From a bacterium (GTDB lineage Bacteria; UBA10199; JAIBAG01): a stretch of 64,000 nucleotides of DNA. Location of the stretch: the NCBI GenBank assembly GCA_019695305.1, contig JAIBAG010000001.1, forward strand, positions 260,108 through 324,107, given 5' to 3'. Below, one piece after another: positions 17,763-26,972 of the stretch. The notes under the pieces are model-generated. The model searched no databases, was not told the origin of the DNA, and saw only the letters and a list, made by a program, of their open reading frames with translations. The stretch's first letter is position 1. Each line of letters starts with the position of its first letter. Both the position numbers and the translations under genes were made by a program.

Positions 17763-18990
17763 AGCAAGCCAATACAAGTAAAGGCAGCAGAATAGTTATG
17801 GAGTACAACATATATCCAAAAAATGAAGGTGTTTTAAGCCCGGTACTATCGGCAATGGCTTTAACCATAAAATTGGGGCCGTTACCAATGTAAGTCATAG
17901 CTCCCATGGTTACCGAACCCATGCTGATGGCTTTTAAAATGGTTTCGGGTACACCGGCAACAAGCACATCGGTGCTTTGTGCAAGCGATTGCCCCAAGGT
18001 AAAAAAAGTAAGATAGGTAGGCGCGTTATCGAGAAAGCTTGATAATATTCCCGAAGCCCAAAAAAACTGGTGCGGTGAGTTAATGCCAAGAGACGCTCCG
18101 TTGATTCTGAGCAATTCAAGTGCTGGTACCATAGCAATAAAAATGCCAATAAACAAAACTGCCACTTCAATGATGGGACCAAAACTAAAATGATTTTTGG
18201 TGCGGATATGAATTTTTGTACGAAAATGCGAGAGTAGAGCAAAAAATAACATGCCAGCTTCTCTTAATGGGCTGTCTAAAAATACGCATCCCAACACACC
18301 TGCTAACCATAAAAAATTAAGTTTGCCTTCCAGTTTAAGGGGAACAATGTGTGTTTTGTCGCGCTTAATATCTTTTTTAGTTTCCTTTTTATAGGCCAGG
18401 GTATCCCAAATAAAAAAGATGGTGAGAAGAGTGACGGTAGCCACAGCCCACTCGGGCAGCATTTTTAGTGTCCAAAAAAATGGAACCCCTCTTAAAAAGC
18501 CCAAAAACAGTGGTGGATCACCAATAGGTGTTAAAAGTCCTCCCACATTACTCACTAAAAAAATAAAAAAGATAGGCAGGTGATGCGTGTGATGCCTTTC
18601 GGAATTGGTTTTAAGCAACGGACGAATAAGCAGCATGCTGGCGCCGGTAGTGCCAATGATACTGGCCAGTACCGATCCTAGTGCTAAAAAAAGGGTATTG
18701 GTGATGGGCTTTGCTTCTAGGTCGCCTGTGAGCAAAATACCTCCGGCAATCACAAAAAGAGAGCCCAGTAAAATGATAAACGAGACATATTCATTTAAAC
18801 TGTGCATGAGTAAATGCGGCTTTTCAAACAAGAGCAAAACTAAAACAGGCGATGATATTCCTAATGAAATCAAGGCTTTATTCTTGTTATTCTCCCAAAA
18901 ATGAGGCGCTGCCAGCGGCAAGATAGCAATGCAGAGTAAAATGAGCACAAAGGGGATAACCCATAGGGGCGAAAAAGAAAATGTTTCCAT
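17749..18990 (-). CDS. nhaD: Sodium:proton antiporter, NhaD-like
   Basis: The ATG at 18990 gives 413 residues beginning METFSFSPLW. The longer frame to 19059 adds an unlikely N-terminus. It is a polytopic ion-transporter-superfamily protein with the marker SNVGGLLTPIGDPPLFLGF, typical of NhaD-type Na+/H+ antiporters, and a matching C-terminal half with SSFLDNAPTYLTFF and YIGNGPNFMVKAIAD. It exchanges sodium for protons across the inner membrane. It is first in a run with the two parvulin genes and pdxA. Confidence 0.85.
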   Translation of the reverse strand: METFSFSPLWVIPFVLILLCIAILPLAAPHFWENNKNKALISLGISSPVLVLLLFEKPHLLMHSLNEYVSFIILLGSLFVIAGGILLTGDLEAKPITNTLFLALGSVLASIIGTTGASMLLIRPLLKTNSERHHTHHLPIFFIFLVSNVGGLLTPIGDPPLFLGFLRGVPFFWTLKMLPEWAVATVTLLTIFFIWDTLAYKKETKKDIKRDKTHIVPLKLEGKLNFLWLAGVLGCVFLDSPLREAGMLFFALLSHFRTKIHIRTKNHFSFGPIIEVAVLFIGIFIAMVPALELLRINGASLGINSPHQFFWASGILSSFLDNAPTYLTFFTLGQSLAQSTDVLVAGVPETILKAISMGSVTMGAMTYIGNGPNFMVKAIADSTGLKTPSFFGYMLYSITILLPLLVLACYAFI

Positions 18991-19114
18991 ATAAGTTGCT
19001 TCATAATTTAAGTTTTTTGCCTTGTATAGAATAAAATAAAAAGAGACATGAATACCCATTCATTCTGGCTTGACAGGGGTATGGGCGTATGGTACTCGCG
19101 GGTTCTTTTTAGAG

Positions 19115-19128
19115 TTTGACAAGTCAAA
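19115..19128. promoter_or_regulatory. Palindrome and possible promoter upstream of the atp operon
   Basis: TTTGACAAGTCAAA is a 6-bp inverted repeat (TTTGAC/GTCAAA, 2-bp centre) 65 nt upstream of atpF' that contains a -35-like TTGACA. A small hairpin CCCT-TTTT-AGGG follows just before the start codon. No good -10 can be picked, so the promoter assignment is tentative. Confidence 0.35.
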
Positions 19129-19192
19129 TTGATGCCCATTTTGCAGCAATTTATTTGGTCAGAAATAGCCCTTTTTAGGGTTTAAGAAATCC

Positions 19193-19627
19193 ATGATTAA
19201 CCTTACTCCTGATTTCACATTTTTTTACATGTTAGGCATCTTTGTTGTGGTTCTTTTTGCTCTTAATGCCTTGGTGTTTCAACCTACACTCAAAATTTTG
19301 GAAGCTCGTCACGGTCAAACCGATAAGCTTAAAGATACCGTTACATCATTAAATGAAGAAACAGCACGTTTATTAATTCAGTACGAAACACATATTGCAG
19401 AAGTGCGTGCCAAAGGTTCTAAAGAACGCGAACGTTTGGTAACCGAAGCCCGTGACAAACAACATAAAATTGTGGATGCCGCTCGTGCCGAAGCTGAAAA
19501 AACCTTGGAAGGCATGCGTGGCGATATTAATCATGCAATGAAGGAAGCCACTCTCCAAATGCGCCAGCATGTACAGGAACTTTCACGCGATATTGTGGCC
19601 CGTTTACTTGAAAGAAAGGTTGCATGA
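19193..19627 (+). CDS. atpF': ATP synthase F0 subunit b'
   Basis: A 144-residue peripheral-stalk subunit with one N-terminal membrane helix (about residues 8-28, FFYMLGIFVVVLFALNALVF) followed by a long, highly charged coiled coil. It is the first of two b-type subunits and overlaps the second by 4 nt, so the stalk is likely a b/b' heterodimer as in photosynthetic and many deltaproteobacterial enzymes. The a and c subunit genes are absent here and must lie elsewhere. Confidence 0.88.
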   Translation: MINLTPDFTFFYMLGIFVVVLFALNALVFQPTLKILEARHGQTDKLKDTVTSLNEETARLLIQYETHIAEVRAKGSKERERLVTEARDKQHKIVDAARAEAEKTLEGMRGDINHAMKEATLQMRQHVQELSRDIVARLLERKVA

Positions 19628-20184
19628 AGCGCATTTTACCCCTCATCACCTTTTTGTTAATTCAAACGTCTAGCGTGTGGGCTAGCGAGCACGAAGCCCA
19701 TGGCAACATGTGGCAAGATTATCTGTATAAATGTATCAACTTTTTTATTTTAGTATTTGTTTTGGTGTGGGCCATTAAAAAGCCGGCCATTGAATATTTT
19801 AAAGCCCGTTCTTTGGCTATCCGTGAATCTATCGAAGGTTCCCGTCGCGTATTTGACGAAGCGTCGCAAAATAACCGTGCTATTCGCAAAAAAATTGAAA
19901 ACCTCGAAAAAGAATCTACCGAAATTCATGCCAGCTACATCGATTCGGCCAATGCTGAATCTAAAAAAATTATGGAAGAAGCTGTGATAGCTGCACAAAA
20001 AATGCGTGACGATGTACAAAAAGTAGCAGGGCTTGAACTTAAAAAGGCCAAAGAAGAATTGCGTGAAACTGCTATTGTTTTAGCTAAAGAACTGGCCGAA
20101 AAAGGAATTAAACAAGAATTAAACGATGCCGATAATGCCCGTTTGTATCAAAGCTATGTGGGCCGCATAAAGGAGATGGCATGA
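19624..20184 (+). CDS. atpF: ATP synthase F0 subunit b
   Basis: A 186-residue b subunit. It has an N-terminal hydrophobic segment resembling a cleavable signal (ending VWASEHEAH), a second hydrophobic helix (about residues 34-54) and a long coiled coil with typical A/E/K heptads. The extra N-terminal signal-like segment makes it longer than b'. It overlaps atpF' by 4 nt and atpH by 4 nt. Confidence 0.9.
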   Translation: MKRILPLITFLLIQTSSVWASEHEAHGNMWQDYLYKCINFFILVFVLVWAIKKPAIEYFKARSLAIRESIEGSRRVFDEASQNNRAIRKKIENLEKESTEIHASYIDSANAESKKIMEEAVIAAQKMRDDVQKVAGLELKKAKEELRETAIVLAKELAEKGIKQELNDADNARLYQSYVGRIKEMA

Positions 20185-20732
20185 TTGAATTATCGATAGC
20201 CCGTCGTTATGCTAAGGCGCTCTTTGATGTGTCGCTCGAAACGTCCACACCTGAAGCCGTGCTGAGTCTTGTATTAAAAGTGGCCGATGCTTTTGGTGTG
20301 CAGCACGATTTGTTGGCTACACTTTCCAATCGTTTTATCGACATTAACGCTCGTATTAAAGTGGCCGAAGAAATTGCACTTAAAGTTGGAGCTACTGCCG
20401 AAGTTGTTAATTTTTTAAAATTACTCATTAAAAAAGGTCGCCTTACTTTGTTTCCTCAAATTCGTGATTCGTTTAAAGCTTTGGTGTTGGAGCATGCCGG
20501 CAAAATGGAAGCTCGTGTTACAACGGCCGCTGCTTTAACCGATGCTCAATATAACGAATTGGCTGGTTTATTAAGTGGTGTTACCGGCAAGCAGGTATCC
20601 ATCATTAAAGATATTAAAGAAGAAGTTTTAGGTGGTATTAAGGTGTATTTGGGTGGCGAAATTTATGATGCCACCATCAAGTCGCAACTCAATAAATTAA
20701 CCGAAAATTTACGCAAAGAAGTGTTTAGTTAA
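20181..20732 (+). CDS. atpH: ATP synthase F1 subunit delta
   Basis: A 183-residue delta subunit that joins the peripheral stalk to the F1 head. The OSCP/delta family start (ELSIARRYAKALFDVS) and the C-terminal strand region (VTTAAALTDAQ..., LGGIKVYLGGEIYDATIKSQLNKL) are clear. It overlaps atpF by 4 nt and precedes atpA by 17 nt. Confidence 0.94.
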   Translation: MIELSIARRYAKALFDVSLETSTPEAVLSLVLKVADAFGVQHDLLATLSNRFIDINARIKVAEEIALKVGATAEVVNFLKLLIKKGRLTLFPQIRDSFKALVLEHAGKMEARVTTAAALTDAQYNELAGLLSGVTGKQVSIIKDIKEEVLGGIKVYLGGEIYDATIKSQLNKLTENLRKEVFS

Positions 20733-20749
20733 AATAGAAGGAAAAAAAT

Positions 20750-22258
20750 ATGCAAATTAGAGCCGATGAAATTAGTGATATCTTAAAAAAACAAATTAAA
20801 GATTACGATAAAGTGATTGACCGTGCCGAAGTAGGTACTGTTATCTCGGTGGGTGACGGTATTGCCCGTATCCACGGTTTAGATAAAGTAATGGCCGGCG
20901 AACTTTTGGAATTCCCTGGCAGCATCAACGGCATGGCCTTAAACCTTGAAGAAGGTGATGTGGGTGTGGCCATCATGGGAAGTGACGTTACCATTCGCGA
21001 AGGTGACATTGTAAAACGTACAGGCCGCATTGCCGAAGTTCCTGTGGGTGAAGCGCTTATTGGCCGTGTGGTAAATGCGTTGGGTCAGGCTGTAGACGGC
21101 ATGGGTCCTATTGCTGCTAAAGAAAATCGTCGTATCGATATTAAAGCTCCTGGTATTGTTAAAAGAAAATCGGTTCATGAACCCATGCAAACTGGTATTA
21201 AAGCGATCGACGCCATGATTCCTATTGGTCGTGGACAACGTGAACTTATCATTGGTGATCGTCAAACCGGTAAAACCGCTGTGGCTGTTGACACCATCAT
21301 CAATCAAAAAGGTCAAAACGTTTTCTGTTTTTACGTGGCCATTGGTCAAAAACAATCTACTGTGGCTCAGGTGGTTGAAAAATTAAAACAACATGGTGCT
21401 ATGGATTACACCACCATTGTTGTGGCTAACGCTTCCGATCCGGCTCCCTTACAGTTTATTGCTCCGTTTACCGGTTGCACCATGGCTGAATATTTCCGTG
21501 ATACCGGCCGTCATGCACTCATCGTGTATGATGATTTGTCGAAGCAAGCTGTGGCTTACCGTCAGCTTTCTCTCTTGCTCCGTCGTCCTCCCGGCCGCGA
21601 AGCTTATCCTGGCGACGTGTTTTATCTCCACTCTCGTTTGCTTGAACGCGCTGCTAAATTATCCGATGCAGAAGGTGCAGGTTCACTCACCGCTCTTCCC
21701 ATCATCGAAACTCAAGCGGGTGACGTGTCGGCGTATATTCCTACAAACGTGATTTCAATTACCGATGGTCAAATTTACCTCGAAGCCGATTTGTTTTACT
21801 CGGGCGTACGTCCTGCGGTGAACGTAGGTTTATCGGTATCGCGTGTGGGTGGTTCGGCTCAAATTAAAGCCATGAAAAAAATTGCCGGTACGCTTCGTTT
21901 AGATTTAGCTCAATACCGTGAATTGGCTGCTTTTGCCCAGTTTGGTAGTGATCTCGATAAAGCTACTCAGGCCCAGCTTAACCGCGGTGAACGCTTGGTG
22001 GAACTTTTAAAACAAGGCCAATACGAACCCATGAAAGTGGAAATGCAAGTTATTCAAATTTTTGCAGCTTCTAACGGTTACGTCGATGACTACCCTGTAT
22101 CGGCTTTGCAACGTTATTTAAAAGAGCTCACTTCGTATTTAGAAGCAAAAAGAAGCGATGTGGTTCAGCTTTTAGCTACCAAAAAGTCTCTCGATGACGA
22201 TGTGGTAAAAGCTTTAAAGCAAGCTTTGGATGAGTTTAAGAAATTATTTGTAATTTAA
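20750..22258 (+). CDS. atpA: ATP synthase F1 subunit alpha
   Basis: A 502-residue regulatory nucleotide-binding subunit of the F1 head. The P-loop GDRQTGKTA and the signature [19 protein letters not shown] are present, and the length is normal. It starts after a GAAGGAAAAAA ribosome binding site. Its codon use is richer in C-ending codons than the neighbouring genes, as expected for a highly expressed protein. Confidence 0.98.
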   Translation: MQIRADEISDILKKQIKDYDKVIDRAEVGTVISVGDGIARIHGLDKVMAGELLEFPGSINGMALNLEEGDVGVAIMGSDVTIREGDIVKRTGRIAEVPVGEALIGRVVNALGQAVDGMGPIAAKENRRIDIKAPGIVKRKSVHEPMQTGIKAIDAMIPIGRGQRELIIGDRQTGKTAVAVDTIINQKGQNVFCFYVAIGQKQSTVAQVVEKLKQHGAMDYTTIVVANASDPAPLQFIAPFTGCTMAEYFRDTGRHALIVYDDLSKQAVAYRQLSLLLRRPPGREAYPGDVFYLHSRLLERAAKLSDAEGAGSLTALPIIETQAGDVSAYIPTNVISITDGQIYLEADLFYSGVRPAVNVGLSVSRVGGSAQIKAMKKIAGTLRLDLAQYRELAAFAQFGSDLDKATQAQLNRGERLVELLKQGQYEPMKVEMQVIQIFAASNGYVDDYPVSALQRYLKELTSYLEAKRSDVVQLLATKKSLDDDVVKALKQALDEFKKLFVI

Positions 22259-22274
22259 TTGGTATAACAAAAAT

Positions 22275-23153
22275 ATGCCTTCATTAAAAAATATTCGTAA
22301 GCGTATTGTTTCTGTAAAAAATACGCAGAAGATTACAAAAGCCATGAAGATGGTGGCAGCAGCAAAGTTGCGCCGTGCTTCTCAGGCTGTGGAAGCGTCA
22401 CGCCCTTATTCCAAGGGCATGAAAAAAATTATTGCCTCTATTGCTCTTAAAACATCCGATTTTTCGCATCCTTTGTTTGTAGCCAAAGAAACTCCCAAAA
22501 AAGTTGCGGTGCTGGTTTTTACCAGTAATCGTGGTTTGTGCGGCGGCTTTAACAGCAATTTGCTTCGTAAATTGGAAAACGCCATCAAAACAGATATGGG
22601 AACGCGCGAACAAATTGATGTGGATGTAATTGGTAAAAAAGGTCGTGATTTTTATTCATCGCGTAAGCGTAATGTAAGTAATGTTTATTTGGAATATGCC
22701 GATAGCTTTACTTTTGCCGATGCCGAAAAATTGGCTCAAGGCATGGTGGCTGGTTTTAACGAAGGCAAGTACGACGAATACTATTTTGCTTTTAACCAGT
22801 TTAAATCGGCGTTAACACAAATTGTAACCATCGAAAAATTACTGCCCATTTCTGTAGATGCTTTTAAGGGCGATAATGCGCAAGGTGATAACTTGGTAGA
22901 TTATATTTATGAGCCAGGAAAGATAGAAGTGTTGGAACAAGCTCTTCCTCGCTATTTAGCACAACAATTATATCAAGCTCATTTAGAATCGGTAGCTAGC
23001 GAATTAGGTGCCCGCATGACGGCTATGGATAATGCCACACGCAATGCGCGCGATATGATGGGTAAATTAACCTTGCAGTATAACCGTGCCCGTCAGGCTG
23101 CCATCACAACAGAATTAATGGATATCGTAAACGGAGCAGAATCAATTAAGTAA
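22275..23153 (+). CDS. atpG: ATP synthase F1 subunit gamma
   Basis: A 292-residue central rotor subunit. The N-terminal PSLKNIRKRIVSVKNTQKITKAM helix, the SNRGLCGGFN motif and the C-terminal ARMTAMDNATRNA helix are all canonical. It lies between atpA and atpD in the standard order. Confidence 0.97.
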   Translation: MPSLKNIRKRIVSVKNTQKITKAMKMVAAAKLRRASQAVEASRPYSKGMKKIIASIALKTSDFSHPLFVAKETPKKVAVLVFTSNRGLCGGFNSNLLRKLENAIKTDMGTREQIDVDVIGKKGRDFYSSRKRNVSNVYLEYADSFTFADAEKLAQGMVAGFNEGKYDEYYFAFNQFKSALTQIVTIEKLLPISVDAFKGDNAQGDNLVDYIYEPGKIEVLEQALPRYLAQQLYQAHLESVASELGARMTAMDNATRNARDMMGKLTLQYNRARQAAITTELMDIVNGAESIK

Positions 23154-23172
23154 AAAATAATTTTTTTAATGA

Positions 23173-24606
<1,434 letters not shown>

Positions 24607-24617
24607 TAAAGGAAAAA

Positions 24618-24872
24618 ATGGCAAACATGACCATTGAAATTTTGTCTCCGTCCAAGGCTCTCTTAAAAGGAGAAGCCAGCGAAGTAATTGCGCCGTCTGT
24701 AGCCGGTGAAGTGGGAATTTTACCCCAGCACACCGAATATTTAACGGCACTTCAGGAAGGCAAGCTCATTGTAAAACAAGCCGACGGAGCTAAAGAATTT
24801 AACATTACCGGCGGCTTGCTCACGGTAGAATCCAACAAGGTAACAGTACTTGTAGATGGTTTGGCAGCTTAG
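24618..24872 (+). CDS. atpC: ATP synthase F1 subunit epsilon, beta-sandwich domain only
   Basis: An 84-residue epsilon subunit covering only the N-terminal beta sandwich (MTIEILSPSKALLKGEASEV, GEVGILPQHTEYLTAL, FNITGGLLTVESNKVTVLVDG). Usual bacterial epsilon is about 130-140 residues with a C-terminal two-helix domain that inhibits ATP hydrolysis, and that domain is missing. The stop is clean and the next gene begins 10 nt later in another frame, with no helical remnant, so this looks like a genuine short form. Confidence 0.9.
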   Translation: MANMTIEILSPSKALLKGEASEVIAPSVAGEVGILPQHTEYLTALQEGKLIVKQADGAKEFNITGGLLTVESNKVTVLVDGLAA

Positions 24873-24882
24873 TTTTTTCTGC

Positions 24883-25134
24883 ATGAAAAAAGCCGCAAAA
24901 ATATTCCTTAAACTCGCGAGTGTTTTTTTCTTTTTACTCTCCATTATTTTGTGCGTTACTTCTCTAGAACGCGCTCTTCTCCCTTATAATTCCGAAGGCC
25001 GTTATTTTGATCCTCAGGTGAATGTTGTTTGGGATGAGGGGTCTGTTTTTGTTTACGGTTTTTTGGCAGCGGTCTTCTTTCTTGTTTCTATCCTTGTTCT
25101 TTTTTTACAGAAGTATATAAAAGTAGAGAAATAA
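24883..25134 (+). CDS. Small two-helix membrane protein of unknown function
   Basis: The ATG at 24883 gives 83 residues with a basic start (MKKAAK), two membrane helices (about residues 7-28 and 54-76) and a short periplasmic loop between them. It lies 10 nt after atpC and 10 nt before the thioesterase gene, so it is probably cotranscribed with the ATP synthase. No family was recognised. Confidence 0.68.
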   Translation: MKKAAKIFLKLASVFFFLLSIILCVTSLERALLPYNSEGRYFDPQVNVVWDEGSVFVYGFLAAVFFLVSILVLFLQKYIKVEK

Positions 25135-25144
25135 AGGATGCACT

Positions 25145-25576
25145 ATGGCCAAAGAATTTGCGCTTAAGAATTACAAACTCCCCGACAAATATGGCCAGTG
25201 GCTTGGCTATAAAGTTCAAAAAGTAAATCCCAAAAAAAAATCGGCGTTATTGGAACTTGATTTAAAAGAAAAACATCTCTCACCGGCCGGACGCATTCAT
25301 GGTGGTGTTATTTCGGGCTTTTTTGATTTTGCCTGTGGTGCTGCGGTTTTTTTAACCATGGGCCCCGAGGATTTTTGCTCTACGGTAGAACTCAAAGTAA
25401 ATTACTTTAGCCCGCTTAATGTAGGCGACACTCTTATTTGTGAACCTAAAGTGATGTTTAAAGGTAAAAAGCTCTGTGTGGTGCATGCTATCCTTTATCG
25501 AAAAGGTCAAAAACAACCGGTGGCTATGGCTACGGGCACGTTTAATGTGGTGAGTAAGGCGTTACAGAAAAAGTAA
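25145..25576 (+). CDS. PaaI-family hot-dog thioesterase
   Basis: A 143-residue single hot-dog domain. The family motif GRIHGGVISGFFDFACGAAVF carries the HGG and the Asp of the active site, followed by STVELKVNYFSPLNVGDTLICE. Such enzymes hydrolyse acyl-CoA thioesters, but the substrate cannot be told from sequence. It lies directly after the atp operon on the same strand. Confidence 0.9.
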   Translation: MAKEFALKNYKLPDKYGQWLGYKVQKVNPKKKSALLELDLKEKHLSPAGRIHGGVISGFFDFACGAAVFLTMGPEDFCSTVELKVNYFSPLNVGDTLICEPKVMFKGKKLCVVHAILYRKGQKQPVAMATGTFNVVSKALQKK

Positions 25577-25789
25577 TTAATGATCCCAGCTCAATTTTAC
25601 TTTCTTTTTGGCTTCCATGCAGTCGCGGAGATAATAATTAATCAAACTTTGGTAATTAATCCCCGTTTCTTTGGCAAGATTTTTAAAATAGAGAATAACT
25701 TCATCATCTAGTCTAATGCTAATTTGTTGTTTTAGTTTTTTAGCGTAAGGATTTTTAGTGGCTTTTGAAAAATCGTAATTTTTTCTCAT
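25577..25789 (-). CDS. brnA: BrnA-like antitoxin (ribbon-helix-helix)
   Basis: A 70-residue protein with a basic N-terminus and a C-terminal ribbon-helix-helix (KQQISIRLDDEVILYFKNLAKETGINYQSLINYYL). This is the BrnA antitoxin layout: DNA binding represses the operon and the tail neutralises BrnT. It overlaps the upstream broken brnT as ATGA, the normal toxin-first order of these pairs. The antitoxin itself is intact. Confidence 0.85.
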   Translation of the reverse strand: MRKNYDFSKATKNPYAKKLKQQISIRLDDEVILYFKNLAKETGINYQSLINYYLRDCMEAKKKVKLSWDH

Positions 25790-26081
25790 AAGGTACTTTC
25801 CCTATAAATTTTTGCTTCCTGCTTATTGGCTCTTCTTGCAGAAATAATTCTAATGGTAGAAGTGTCGTGGCGATAGCAATGACAAACTACCAAAATTTTA
25901 AATGTGTTGCTCATTCCCAGTAAAATATATCGTTCTTCATCTTGTGAATGATCGGGATCAGAAATTAATTTACCAAGAGAGTCATAAAAAACGGTTTTTG
26001 CCTCGTTAAATGAAATTCCATGTTTCAGCAGATATTTTTAGCCTTAACAGGATCCCATTCAAATTGAATTATTTCTCTCAT
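25786..26081 (-). pseudogene. brnT: BrnT toxin gene with a single frameshift
   Basis: Reading from ATG 26081 gives MREIIQFEWDPVKAKNIC and then a stop. One frame over, the protein continues LKHGISFNEAKTVFYDSLG and runs to the normal ATGA junction with brnA, ending RRANKQEAKIYRESTL. Together this is a full BrnT (EWDPxKA, KHGISFxEA, ISARRA motifs), a RelE-fold ribonuclease. The break sits at a five-base homopolymer (T5 at 26035-26039, A5 on the coding strand); one extra base would restore KHG. It is a genuine inactivation or an assembly error. Confidence 0.85.
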
Positions 26082-26130
26082 ATATATACACTATAATTAC
26101 ATTATATACCATACTTAAAATCACAAAAAA

Positions 26131-26574
26131 TTAACCTTTCTTAAACAACTGGCTTTTCATATTGCGTACTAGGCGAATGGCGGCTTTGCGTTCGCCACCG
26201 CGTTTTAAGGCTCCAAACCAAAACGAGCGGTCGCCGGCGTTGCCAGCCCATACGATGGATTTGTCAGCTTTTCTAACCAGCATGAAACTAGCCTGAACCG
26301 AATCGCGCATGCCGGCGCTGCCAAACATCACATCGTACCATTTGTGATTGCTGCCTTTATCTACCGTGCTGCCTGTGAGCACGTATTGGGCCTGGTTTTC
26401 GTCGGTAGTGATGGTAATCGGTAATTTTTGTTTTAAAATTTCGGCCGCTACAAATTTATCCATCCCATTAGCCATGGGGGCCAAAAACACTTTAGAACCT
26501 GCCTCCAAAATGCCCGCTTGGGCTCTTAGAGAAGCCAGTAAAATGAACACCAACAAAACAATAATTTTTTTCAT
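26131..26574 (-). CDS. Secreted protein of unknown function
   Basis: A 147-residue protein with a signal peptide (MKKIIVLLVFILLASLRAQA). The mature domain has GSKVFLAPMANGMDKFVAAEILKQ followed by ITTDENQAQYVLTGS, then KSIVWAGNAGDRSFWFG. This resembles periplasmic CsgG/DUF4136-like domains that assemble from a predicted mutable strand-helix pattern, but I cannot name the family with certainty. A strong GGAGAGTG-type site precedes the start. Confidence 0.72.
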   Translation of the reverse strand: MKKIIVLLVFILLASLRAQAGILEAGSKVFLAPMANGMDKFVAAEILKQKLPITITTDENQAQYVLTGSTVDKGSNHKWYDVMFGSAGMRDSVQASFMLVRKADKSIVWAGNAGDRSFWFGALKRGGERKAAIRLVRNMKSQLFKKG

Positions 26575-26686
26575 ACACTCTCCTTAAAGTTAATAAATGA
26601 ACTTCTTGGAGGGGTGATAAAGCAAGGGGGATGCCAAGTTGTAGTAAATGATAAGTATTTGAAAATAAAGGAATTGGTAAAAAAGA

Positions 26687-26738
26687 GAGTCTCACAATCG
26701 GACTATCAAGTTTCATTTTCGGACTGTAGATGAGACTC
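26687..26738. promoter_or_regulatory. Inverted and direct repeats between divergent secreted-protein genes
   Basis: GAGTCTCA (26687-26694) and TGAGACTC (26731-26738) are inverted arms enclosing two direct copies of TCGGACT (26698 and 26719, 21 bp or two helical turns apart). This is an arrangement expected of a regulator site, in the gap between divergent genes 26131 and 26763. Confidence 0.35.
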
Positions 26739-26762
26739 ATTGATTGTTACACTACATTAATC

Positions 26763-26966
26763 ATGAAATGGGGCATTTTATTTTTCATTCTTTTGTCTTT
26801 AGCTGTAAATACCCGTCTTTTGGCTGGCGATATACAAGAGATGGCAGGTGTTGCGCTGCAACAAGTTCACACCACTCCATTGCCTCCAAAAAATACGGAT
26901 GATGGATATTGTGGTGGTAGAGCGCAAAAGGTAATTTTTATACATGAAGCGCTGGTGCCACTATAG
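26763..26966 (+). CDS. Small secreted peptide, uncertain
   Basis: From ATG 26763 the frame encodes 67 residues with a good signal peptide (MKWGILFFILLSLAVNTRLLAG) and a short polar mature part with one Cys. It ends 7 nt from the convergent fusion gene. It could be real or a chance frame, and no homologue is known to me. Confidence 0.4.
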   Translation: MKWGILFFILLSLAVNTRLLAGDIQEMAGVALQQVHTTPLPPKNTDDGYCGGRAQKVIFIHEALVPL

Positions 26967-26972
26967 GCCAGG

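Noticed and set aside
19070..19098. TTGACA-N17-TACTCG as the atp operon promoter
   Set aside because: The -10 box matches poorly, and the element is far from the start with another TTGACA closer by.
26018..26032. The in-frame TGA in brnT as a selenocysteine or recoding site
   Set aside because: The normal BrnT sequence continues in another frame right at a homopolymer, so a simple frameshift explains it better.
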